Shown here one piece after another: positions 10,601 through 19,479 of a DNA stretch of 64,000 nt (positions within the stretch are counted from its first letter, which is position 1; each line of letters opens with the position of its first letter). The notes beneath the pieces were generated by a model that was given only the letters and a program-made list of their open reading frames with translations, was not told where the DNA came from and searched no databases. Source of the DNA: Bedellia somnulentella (Eukaryota; Arthropoda; Insecta; Lepidoptera; Bedelliidae); the NCBI GenBank assembly GCA_963576735.1, contig OY755197.1:3360501-3424500 (forward strand). Reading direction: 5' to 3'. A program made the translations under genes and the position numbers.

Positions 10601-12780
10601 TTGTATGAGCGCAATCGGCCGCTGGATTATACCATACGAATGAAGGGTTAAAAGCTCTTCATAATAATATAACTTGATATGTGTTGCACAGAACTAACTA
10701 AGGCGCTTCTATCGACACTATTGACAGAGTGGCTAGAAGCTTTGGGTCTAGGTATAATAGCTTTCTTTCAATTTTGTCATTTCGACCGTAAACTCTACAT
10801 ATTAAAGGAGGGTTAAAAGCTCTTCATAATGGATTGTATGGATCATGGTATTAAAGGACATATTCACACGCTTCTATTGACACCACTATCAGGGTGGCTA
10901 GAAGCTTTTGGACGACGTTATCTTAGCTATTTGTATGAGCACAATCGGCCGCTGGATTGTACCTTACGAATGAAGGGTTAAAAGCTCTTCATAATAATAT
11001 GACTTGATATGTTTTGCATAGAACTAACCAAGGCGCTTCTATTGACACCACTAACAGTGTGGCTAGAAGCTTTAGGTCGAATTTATCTTAGCTTATTGTA
11101 TGAGCGCAATCGGCCGCTGGATTGTATCATACGAATGAAGGGTTAAAAGCTCTTCATAATAATATGACTTGATATGTTTTGCATAGAACTAACCAAGGCG
11201 CTTCTATTGACACCACTAACAGTGTGGCTAGAAGCTTTTGGTCGAATTTATCTTAGCTTATTGTATGAGCGCAATCGGCCGCTGGATTGTCCCATACGAA
11301 TGAAGGGTTAAAAGCTCTTCATAATAATATGACTTGATATGTTTTGCATAGAACTAACCAAGGCGCTTCTATTGACACCACTAACAGTGTGGCTAGAAGC
11401 TTTAGGTCGAATTTATCTTAGCTTATTGTATGAGCGCAATCGGCCGCTGGATTGTATCATACGAATGAAGGGTTAAAAGCTCTTCATAATAATATGACTT
11501 GATATGTTTTGCATAGAACTAACCAAGGCGCTTCTATTGACACCACTAACAGTGTGGCTAGAAGCTTTTGGTCGAATTTATCTTAGCTTATTGTATGAGC
11601 GCAATCGGCCGCTGGATTGTACCATACGAATGAAGGGTTAAAAGCTCTTCATAAAAATATGACTTGATATGTTCCGCATAGAACTAACCAAGGCGCTTCT
11701 ATTGATACTACTTACAGTGTGGCTAGAAGCTTTTGGTCGACTTTATCATAGCAATTTGTATGAGCGCAATCGGCCGCTGGATTATACCATACGAATGAAG
11801 GGTTAAAAGCTCTTCATAATAATATAACTTGATATGTGTTGCACAGAACTAACTAAGGCGCTTCTATCGACACTATTGACAGAGTGGCTAGAAGCTTTGG
11901 GTCTAGGTATAATAGCTTTCTTTCAATTTTGTCATTTCGACCGTAAACTCTACATATTAAAGGAGGGTTAAAAGCTCTTCATAATGGATTGTTTGGATCA
12001 TGGTATTAAAGGACATATTCACACGCTTCTATTGACACCACTATCAGGGTGGCTAGAAGCTTTTGGACGACGTTATCTTAGCTATTTGTATGAGCACAAT
12101 CGGCCGCTGGATTGTACCTTACGAATGAAGGGTTAAAAGCTCTTCATAATAATATGACTTGATATGTTTTGCATAGAACTAACCAAGGCGCTTCTATTGA
12201 TACCACTTACAGTGTGGCTAGAAGCTTTTGGTCGACTTTATCATAGCAATTTGTATGAGCGCAATCGGCCGCTGGATTATACCATACGAATGAAGGGTTA
12301 AAAGCTCTTCATAATATTATGACTTGATATGTTTTGCATAGAACTAACCAAGGCACTTCTATTGACATCACTTACAGTGTGGCTAGAAGCTTTTGGTCGA
12401 ATTTATCCTAGCTAATTGTATGAGCGCAATCGGCCGCTGGATTGTACCTTACGAATGTAGGGTTAAAAGCTCTTCATAACATTATGACTTGAGATGTGTT
12501 GCATAGAACTAACCAAGGCGCTTCTATCGTCACCTCTTACAGAGTGGCTAGAAGCTTTGGGTCTATATCTAATCGGTTTTTTTAATATTTTTCGTTTCGA
12601 CTTTATACTCTACATATCCAAGGAGGGTGAAAAGCTCTTCATAATGGTATGTTTGGGTCGTGGTTTTAAAGGACATATTCACACGCTTCTATTGACACCA
12701 CTTTCAGGGTGGCTAGAAGCTTTGGGTCGATGTCAAATACTTCTTTTTGGATTTTTCTTTTGACCACTTACTCTACATTA
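7657..12780. repeat. 165-bp satellite array, about 31 monomers
   Basis: Head-to-tail monomers recur every 165 bp; for example GAAGGGTTAAAAGCTCTTC starts at 9982, 10147 and 10312 (counted at the first G). Shared landmarks are AGTGTGGCTAGAAGCTTTTG and GCGCAATCGGCCGCTGGATT. At least three monomer types exist: one with GACCGTAAACTCTACATATT, one with ATGGATTGTATGGATCATGG, and the common type. Because 165 is 55 codons, one plus-strand frame stays in register across the array, with short open stretches of 45-50 codons ending at the TAA in GGGTTAAAAG. A stray monomer piece (AATCGGCCGCTGGAATCGGC) lies outside at 12932-12951. Confidence 0.97.
9531..11840. repeat. Two copies of a 1155-bp (7-monomer) higher-order repeat
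   Basis: The marker GCACAGAACTAACTAAGG of one monomer type occurs at 8375, 9531, 10686 and 11841, spaced 1156, 1155 and 1155 bp; 1155 is 7 x 165. The blocks 9531-10685 and 10686-11840 agree monomer by monomer with very few differences; one is TCTAGGTTTAATAG versus TCTAGGTATAATAG. The block from 8375 has the same spacing plus one extra T near 8829 but less similar monomers. Confidence 0.9.
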
Positions 12781-13007
12781 GGTTTAAGGGAGTCTAGGTT
12801 TATCTGTCTTACCTTCAGTAGGAGTCTGAGCATAAATCGATGAATAACTTGTTTATTTAGCATGTTTTATGCAGTATTTGAATGGTTTTATGTGTTTGAA
12901 TTGAAGACTTTTCAATTTGGTCGGTTTATAATCGGCCGCTGGAATCGGCCGCTAACTTCACACCGGTAATTTTGGCCCTGTTTATATGTATGTATGTATG
13001 GTAGAAA
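12781..13007. other. Flank of the satellite, no gene
   Basis: Non-repetitive AT-rich DNA, with the satellite fragment at 12932-12951 and a short TATG repeat near 12987-13000. Confidence 0.5.
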
Positions 13008-13147
13008 ATAAAGTATCGTTGGTGATGAGTCTCTAACCGCAAACCCCCAAAAACCACTTGAAAAGCTTCATTCCCTTTGTCGTCTCTTACGACACCCGTG
13101 CCCGTGTGTAGAAAGGGGTAGTGACATTCTAAGCCAGCACTGTATGG
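13008..13147 (-). mobile_element. SINE1 fragment
   Basis: Minus-strand 5' half of SINE1: GGTGATGAGTCTCTAACCGC through CTCTTACGACACCCGTG to GACATTCTAAGCCAGCACT. A possible plus-strand SINE1 3' end, heavily mutated, follows at 13150-13205. Confidence 0.7.
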
Positions 13148-13277
13148 CAACAATTTTGAAGCCCTGTTAACCTTTTTGGGATTTGTTGAAGTGAGTATAG
13201 AAGTTAAATTAAAAGTTGTATTTTTTTATATATAGTCATATCATAGTTCAAAACTATCTGTGTATAAAGACAAGTAA

Positions 13278-13440
13278 CATATATACATACATATACTCAC
13301 GCCATTAGTTCCCATTGGGGTAGGCAGAGACTATTGATCGCCACTTCGTACGATCCTGACAAACCTCTCTAGCTTCGTTTACATCCATCAATCTTTTCAT
13401 ACATGCTCTTTTATTCTTCATACTTCTGACGCCAGCCTTT
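13278..13440 (-). mobile_element. RTE LINE 3' fragment
   Basis: ACATACATATACTCACGCC followed by TTCCCATTGGGGTAGGCAGA and the reverse of the coding end as far as the A-rich run at 13440. It covers only the last ~50 codons. Confidence 0.85.
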
Positions 13441-13497
13441 TAAAAAAAAATATAAGGAAGTTACCTCCTAATTTCATGGTAGGTACAAACATTTATA

Positions 13498-13575
13498 CAT
13501 ATACTCACGGCTATGAAACTATAGAAAGGGTTGCCAGAGCTTCGGAATAAGAAATTCCTCAGGAACTTTTGGAAA
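13498..13575 (-). mobile_element. SINE1 3' fragment
   Basis: Minus-strand tail region: TATACTCACGGCTATGAAAC, GGGTTGCCAGAGC and AGAAATTCCTCAG. Only the final third is present. A further trace of the family (CTAATGGAATGGAGC) lies near 13700. Confidence 0.6.
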
Positions 13576-13720
13576 TTGTCACGCTAGATATGTCATTTAT
13601 TCCAATACATTTCTTCAAATATTGAAGTATCCAATGTTTAATAAGATATGATAAGTATATATTGTCACAACCCCTCTTTCACCCCGACTAATGGAATGGA
13701 GCTTTTTATGGTATGTATGT

Positions 13721-14394
13721 AATATAGTTTCAATTATTCAGTCATATTCACATTATATCCCAGCAAATCTAACCATTCATGGGATGTCTGGAAGAGATCG
13801 CTCTTAGTAATAAGACCGCCAGTTGTACTTTGGCTTTTGTACCGATCTTTTTTTGTAATTGTTGTTTTTTTGTGATGTGCAATAAAGAGTTTTTTATTAA
13901 TTAATTTATTTATTTATTATAATAACGATCAAAGAATAGTTACCCACCAATATTATAACGGCACCAATAAGTAGGAATATGTCCATTTTACACATACAAA
14001 TACAGACATATATTTTTTACTAAAAATCTTTATTTGTTTTTTACCAAATGCTGCATGCAATGATTTTTAGTTCAAAATTATACTATTATAATTTATTGTC
14101 ACACTTAATACTCGTACATTTACAACATTTTTATCGAAGGTTTACGTCACAAACAATACACTTGTTATGAAAGTAAACACGTGTAAGGCTGCGCGTAGAG
14201 AAAAGCTGTTAAAAATCTATTCATGCCTCTCGATCGCTGATGTTCGTCGCCTTTTTATATCGCACGTGACGTGTAGTCCAGGAGGTGAAAGGTATTTTTT
14301 CGATGTGATTTAAAATTTGAGTACAATACACTGATAAATATTTGAACTTTTTTTTTTTTGTTGTGCTTATTGAGCTTTTGTTATAATACGTACA
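13721..14394. other. AT-rich, no gene recognised
   Basis: No coding region or repeat could be supported. Confidence 0.5.
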
Positions 14395-14462
14395 TAAATA
14401 CATATACTTACGGCTATAAATCCCCAGAAGGGATAGCCAGAGCAAAAGAATAAGAAATTTTT
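14395..14462 (-). mobile_element. SINE1 3' fragment
   Basis: TACTTACGGCTATAAATCCC and GGATAGCCAGAGC on the minus strand, directly abutting the 3' end of the R4-like LINE. Confidence 0.7.
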
Positions 14463-15625
14463 AGTTCCTCGCCTCTCCCATGGCCGAAACAGAAAATTAA
14501 ATTTGAAATGGGAGAGGCGGTACTCCCCGACAAGAGCACAGTCGGTCGGGGTCAGGGAGTCAGGTTCAAGAACCGACGGACGATCCGAGCCGTATCGAGC
14601 AGCACCGCTTTCTGCATTTGTGCTGGAACCGACACGCCACAGAAATCCAACCGCCTCAAGTTGGTCGCGAGGCTGGTTGGAATTAACCCGTTCGCGGACA
14701 AAACAATTGGGATTAATTCTGTCGAAGTCACACCCCACGTGTCGGTGATCTCGTGAGCCAGATCGAGATATTTCCGACGCTTCTCGGTTTCGGCTTTCAC
14801 GAGACCCTCGTCATGAGGGATAGTGACATCCACTAGAAATACCCTTGACTGCGACCGATCCCATACCGCGATATCAGGCTTATTCGCTAGAATAGTCCTG
14901 TCCGTGATAACGGATCGGTCCCAATAGATTTTGGCACGGTCGTTTTCTAGGATTGGCTCCGGCAGATACTTGTAATACGGCAGCCTCTGTTGCAAGAGTC
15001 CGTATTTAAGAGCGATCTTCTGATGCAGGATTTTGGCTGCTTGGTTGTGTCTGTGCAAGTACTCAGTGTTAGCAAGAGCCGAACAACCGGAAATAACATG
15101 CCTAAGTGACTCTCCGGGACGGCCACATGCTCGACAAAGGTCTGTGGTACCGTCCTTTAGGATGTATTTCCGATAGTTCCGCGTCTTGATAACCTGGTCT
15201 TGTATTGCACAGACAAAACCTTCGGTTTCCCCAAAAAGGTCCCCGAAACGCAGCCAATGCAGGGAGGGTTTACGGTCCACGAAAGGTTCGTGAAGTACCT
15301 TGTAAAACCTCCCGTGCAGCTCCTTCTCTTTCCACACGGACTCCCGATCAGAGGTGCTAAGTACCTCCGGGGTTCGCCAATCCTGTGAGGCCAACGATAA
15401 GGGAGTCAGTCCTTTATCACTAGCTACCACCTCTCCCCGAATACTATCATCCGTCATCGTCAAAAAATAGTTTCTGAGGTTGCATACCTCGCGGTTGTGC
15501 ATGGTTTTGGCACTCAAAAGGCCTCGAACACCACACTTCCGCGGGATATACAATCTCATAACCGACGATCTCGGATGGTGCATTCGATGAGAGGTCATCG
15601 TCGTGCGGACTCGTCTGTCCAGAGC
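14463..15625 (-). mobile_element. R4/Dong-like LINE, 5'-truncated
   Basis: A minus-strand element whose coding part (14552-15622) covers the C-terminal half of the protein. The 3' UTR has a 12-bp perfect stem (CGCCTCTCCCAT at 14470-14481 with ATGGGAGAGGCG at 14508-14519). Its 5' side meets an (ATT)n run at about 15629-15645, which is TAA repeat on the element strand. Dong of Bombyx is known to insert in TAA repeats. It shares sequence and the 3' stem with the copy at 49955-50745. Confidence 0.85.
14552..15622 (-). pseudogene. R4-like protein C-terminal half: zinc finger and restriction-like endonuclease
   Basis: About 355 open codons that begin inside the protein (LDRRVRTTMTSHRMHHPR), so the RT domain is missing. 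A CCHC finger, CRACGRPGESLRHVISGC, is followed about 100 residues later by the restriction-like endonuclease signature: KPDIAVWD, then RVFLVDVTIPHD, then a K-rich KRRKYLDLAHEI. In this clade the endonuclease cuts the target site and sits C-terminal to RT. The frame is undamaged from the truncation point to its stop. It cannot replicate on its own. Confidence 0.85.
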
Positions 15626-15628
15626 GTT

Positions 15629-15705
15629 AATTATTATTATTATTATTTGGTATCTTTTAGATTCTCGCCTCTCCCATGGCCGAAAAAGAAATTATTATTA
15701 TTAAT
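15629..15705 (-). mobile_element. Tail-only R4-like fragment between TAA runs
   Basis: About 45 bp of the R4-like 3' terminus (reverse of TTTCGGCCATGGGAGAGGCG) lie between two (ATT)n runs, directly upstream of the longer copy in the same orientation. It is a second, extremely truncated insertion into the same TAA repeat. Confidence 0.75.
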
Positions 15706-16167
15706 TTCGAAATAGACGGAGTTTTTGCGAGAACAATTATTTTATAGTTGATTTCGGTTAAATATAATCTATTTAATTTTGTTACGAATAAATAATACGA
15801 AGACATTTTATTAAAAGTTACAAAAAAAGGATTAGGAATTATGTTGATATAAAAAAAACATCGATGTTTTTTGTTGAGTCAATCTGAATGGACTGTTATA
15901 AATTATGTGTAGATACTAAGTTAACATTCATCAATATATTATATTTTTTGTTCTTTGGACGCTCATTAAATAATGTCAGCTCCAGGTCTATTCGATTGAT
16001 AAAAGTGTGTAAGGAAAGTGACGGTTTTCAATGACATGGATTTGGGAAAATCCCTTCGATGCTGTATTGATGGAATAACTGAATATAAGGGGTTCTATCC
16101 AGTGAGGATAGCTACTAGATTAAGCTTTGAAATATATATAAAAAAATACTTTTTGTGAAGATTAAAC
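15706..16167. other. AT-rich, no gene recognised
   Basis: No repeat or open frame supported. Confidence 0.5.
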
Positions 16168-16322
16168 TTAAACATTCGCGCCGTATATACAGATGGCAGA
16201 TGGATGGGATGGCAGAGGTACTAACACTTCTAAAAATTGACTTTTTATAAAAGGCCCGATACGGGATTTTAACCCTTATCGTCTGCACAATAAGCGGTGT
16301 TCTACCCTCTGAGCCATGACGT
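16168..16322 (-). mobile_element. SINE2 with internal deletion
   Basis: The minus-strand 3' part (AACATTCGCGCC..GGCAGAGGTACTAACACTTC) is joined to the tRNA-like head. Read in sense, the head contains ATGGCTCAGAGGGTAGAACA (A box) and AAGGGTTAAAATCCCG (degenerate B box). The middle block is missing. Confidence 0.75.
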
Positions 16323-16360
16323 TTGCTGAGCTATCATGTTAAAGAACAAATTTTTTCAAT

Positions 16361-16515
16361 GCAAGCCGCGGGTCAACCGCGCAATCGTCTGCGTGACCCA
16401 CCTTACGCTAGTCGAACCGAGCACGAGCGAAGCACAAGCGGAGCCGTCCTCGGTTTCATCATGCGCGGCGTCAAGCTCCGCTGCACCCACCTTTAGACCT
16501 AGTTTCTGTAGTTCA
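16361..16515 (-). other. GC-rich, exon-like island
   Basis: An isolated patch of clearly higher GC in AT-rich DNA. On the minus strand it is open for about 50 codons to a TGA at 16361, reading PELQKLGLKVGAAELDAA, then HDETEDGS, then VRWVTQTIARLTRGLH. A pyrimidine-rich run followed by ACAG at the upstream edge could be a 3' splice site, so it could be a terminal exon. The plus strand is also open (80 codons, Ser/Ala-rich), which weakens the case. The product was not recognised. Confidence 0.3.
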
Positions 16516-16604
16516 GGCGTGATAAATAAAAAAACATCTTTTCATCCAAAAACTATGCCCCATTTTTACCCCGTTTGAAAATAATTTTGTTCCTCTTACC
16601 TGCA

Positions 16605-17410
16605 TGGCTTATTCCGTTTATCCACCCCAAAACAGCCTCCCTAAGTCGGATATTCGGAAACGCATGTCCTTCTAGCCACCTTGAACGGGGTGGATAATCG
16701 TAATTGATAATAAAATGTTTCTTCCGATTTTTCACCCCAAGTACACTTATTTACAGAAACATACACAACGCTGTGCTGTGTAGTGTCGGCTTAGAATAGC
16801 ACTACCCCAATTCTTACGGCGGGTGTACGTAAGAGGCGACTAACGGTATTGGGGCTTTAAAGGGATTTTTGGGCGATGCGGTTGGAGACCCATCACCAAC
16901 AACCTTTATTTTACCATCTTTTCCCCACTTAACTTTCCAAAATAGGCTGAGGAATTTCTGATTCCTTAGCTCTGGCTACCCCATCTAGGGATTTGTAGCC
17001 GTGAGTATATGTATGTATGTATGTATACACAACACAGAATGGGTCCCAGAAACTTCGTTAACATTAAACATACCTACTTTCTTACAGTTTGAATAAAAAT
17101 ATCTTGGTGGCAAGTTTTAATTTAATATTTATTATAAACTTTAGGGTTGGTTTGTAGCGTTTGGGTGAAAACCATTTAAAATAACCGATGTGACAAATGA
17201 AACCATAACAAGAAAGAAACTCCTAAAAAAAGTGACAATTAAATCTTAGGGTCTCTTTTTTCTGTAAATGACTGTACGTAGACAGGGTAGAAAATCGGAA
17301 GAAACATATAATATGCATTACAGATATCCACCCCGTTCAGGGTGGATAGAAGGCAATGCGTTTCCGAATATCCGCGTGGCTGTTTTAGGGTGGATAAACG
17401 GAATAAGCCA
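16605..17410. repeat. Inverted repeat, ~155-bp arms around a SINE1
   Basis: The left arm (16605-16759) starts TGGCTTATTCCGTTTATCCA. The right arm (17259-17410) is its reverse complement with scattered differences, and both include GGATATTCGGAAACGCAT-like and TTTCTTCCGATTTT segments. The spacer holds a SINE1 copy and about 230 bp of other DNA. It resembles an old MITE with long terminal inverted repeats. No coding capacity was seen. Confidence 0.8.
16770..17024 (+). mobile_element. SINE1 copy, full length
   Basis: Starts GCTGTGCTGTGTAGTGTCGG and ends GCCGTGAGTATATG plus a GTAT tail. A 9-bp duplication, ATACACAAC, lies at 16761-16769 and 17025-17033. It is a good reference copy of the family. 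Confidence 0.92.
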
Positions 17411-17590
17411 CCTGCACAGTTGATATTAATTTGGGTTAACTTAACGATTTTCATGCTGCTAAGTCCCGAATTGCAAGTACATATTAATGTACTTCAACCC
17501 TTTAGAGGATTATTTCCTAAAAAATACTTTCCAAATATTTGTTCATATTACAAAAGAAACCCCTGTTCTATTTGTAAGGTGTTAGGAACA

Positions 17591-17755
17591 TGCATACATA
17601 CAAACATATACTCACAGCTATAAATCCCTGGAAGGGGTAGCCAGAGCCAAGGCATAAGAAATTTCTCTGCCACTTTTGGAAACTTGTGGGGGGAAAAGAT
17701 GGTAAAATAAAGGTTGTTGGTGATGGGTCTCCAACCGCATCGCCCAAAAATCCTT
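17591..17755 (-). mobile_element. SINE1 copy, 5'-truncated
   Basis: Minus strand; it runs from the ACATACA tail to CGCCCAAAAATCC. A perfect 13-bp duplication, GGTGTTAGGAACA, lies at 17578-17590 and 17756-17768. Truncated 5' ends with exact duplications indicate insertion by a LINE reverse transcriptase. Confidence 0.92.
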
Positions 17756-18064
17756 GGTGTTAGGAACAGAAATAAGTAAATTTTCATACAAACTTGATTT
17801 TGCTTATTTATGGAATTGTTTTGTTTCTTTCCCCTACAAAAATCAGTATAGAAATAAATCAAAAACCTATACCAATAAATAAACTTTTCAGTCTATATTT
17901 CATAATGTTACGTATAAACTTCACACGCCTTTTTCATCCCTAAGTGTTGAAATTTCCCATTTAATGCTCTCTTACATAATAAAAGACATGCCTGGACAAC
18001 ATTTCATGTTTCTAGGTACAGTATTTACGACTGTGCGTAGATTCTAAGCCAGTCAGTCAATTTT

Positions 18065-18312
18065 GCCTTGTAGTGCCGGCTTAGAATGTCCCTACCCCTT
18101 TCTACCCACGGGTGTCGTAAGAGGCGACTAAGGGTATCGTGGCTTTTTAATGGATTTTTGGGTGATGCGCTTGGAGACCCATCACCAAAAACCTTTATTT
18201 TACCGCCTTTTCCCCACTCAATTTCCAAAAGTGGCTGAGGAATTTATAATTCCTTGGCTCTGGCTACCCCTTCTAGGGAATTATAGCCGTGAGTATATGT
18301 ATGTATGTATGT
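18065..18312 (+). mobile_element. SINE1 copy, full length
   Basis: GCCTTGTAGTGCCGGCTTAG to GCCGTGAGTATATG plus GTAT tail; all landmarks are present. It belongs to the TTTCTACCCACGGGTGTCGT subfamily. Confidence 0.9.
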
Positions 18313-19334
18313 TTAATAACAGAAAAATGCGATTATTTTCTCAACGGCATAAATCCATAGCTTTAAAACTTGCAAAAAGTAACATAATAATATTTATGTA
18401 GTCAGAATCTATTGCCCTCCACATTGTACGATCCTGAAAATAATCCATCTCCTGAAATTCACATACATTTGTTATTTTGTTTGTCGATTTGGACCCAAAA
18501 GTCAAGATGTATTGGTCACAAACTATATTTTATAGAATTTAAATCTTTTTGTTCATGAAAACCTCATGTGGGGATTATTACTAATAAATAAAGAATAAAT
18601 AAAGGAAAGAAAAATTTCAAAATTTTTCTTTCCTTTATTTATTCTTTATTTATTATATTTTATAGATTTTCGTTGAAAAAAATGAAAATGTGAATCTAGT
18701 TCTGAGGTTGACTGCATGTCCCAGTATACCACACCTGCGGTATGTCCTCTTTATGCGCAAGCTTATTCTTTCGAAATCTTCTTCGCATTTCGTTTTTTTT
18801 TTTATTGATATGACAACAATCTTAAGTAAGTAGTAATGAACCGAAATCAAACACTTTAACGACACCCCTGTAAAATTAGGTGTTTTGCTTGTTAGAGTTC
18901 ACTTTATGTTCTTAAATTCGATGTTTAACCAATTCAATAGGAATAATTGGCGGGAGTTTAGGTTCGTAACAATTTCAAGTACTTATATGTATGAATATAT
19001 GTTCTTAAAATTATCATTTTTAAAATCTCCTATCTGATCTTCCAGTACACCGCATTGATATAAAACGCGTTGCATTATGAATACTTACGATCACTTTTCG
19101 ATAAGTTTTTCAGTAAACAGTTTGTTACGAGGCGCGGGGGAAATAAGCGGAGCGGTGAAAGACGTTTGTGGCTGATAATGTTTCATAATATATTTGCTGA
19201 AAACTTTATTGGGACTATTTTCTAGCTAACAAAAGAATCGCGACTCATTACTGGTAAGGGGTAGAGAAGTAGATATCAAGTCTCGTGATTTTAAGCCTTT
19301 TTAAGTGGCTTTTGATACGAATAATATAACGAAC
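18313..19334. other. AT-rich; one small palindromic repeat, no gene
   Basis: At 18549-18660 a palindromic element begins TTTTTGTTCATGAAAACCTC and folds about AAATTTCAAAATTT. It is related to the one at 34438-34575. An eroded RTE trace (TTGTACGATCCTGA) lies near 18425. Nothing else is supported. Confidence 0.5.
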
Positions 19335-19456
19335 GATACTTTATTTCTCCCATTTTGGACCCTACCAACTTCCGAATAAGGCTGAGGAGTTTTTATCTCT
19401 AAAGCTCAGACTACCCCTTTTTGGGATTTAGGGTCGTAAGTATTGTATGTATGATT
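19335..19456 (+). mobile_element. SINE1 3' half, diverged
   Basis: ACGATACTTTATTTCTCCC, then CTTCCGAATAAGGCTGAGGA, then ACTACCCCTTTTTGGGATTT and a GTATG end. It resembles the diverged SINE1 variant at 63045-63281. Confidence 0.7.
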
Positions 19457-19479
19457 TTAAGCTAAGTTTAAGAAGAATA

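Noticed and set aside
7657..12780. CRISPR-like repeat array
   Set aside because: Units are contiguous 165-bp monomers without unique spacers, in a eukaryotic transposon-rich setting; it is a satellite.
12926..13153. 75-codon minus-strand frame
   Set aside because: It is a chance frame through a SINE1 fragment and satellite flank.
14503..14756. Two overlapping ~80-codon plus-strand frames
   Set aside because: They are the antisense of the R4-like coding end, which has clear motifs on the minus strand.
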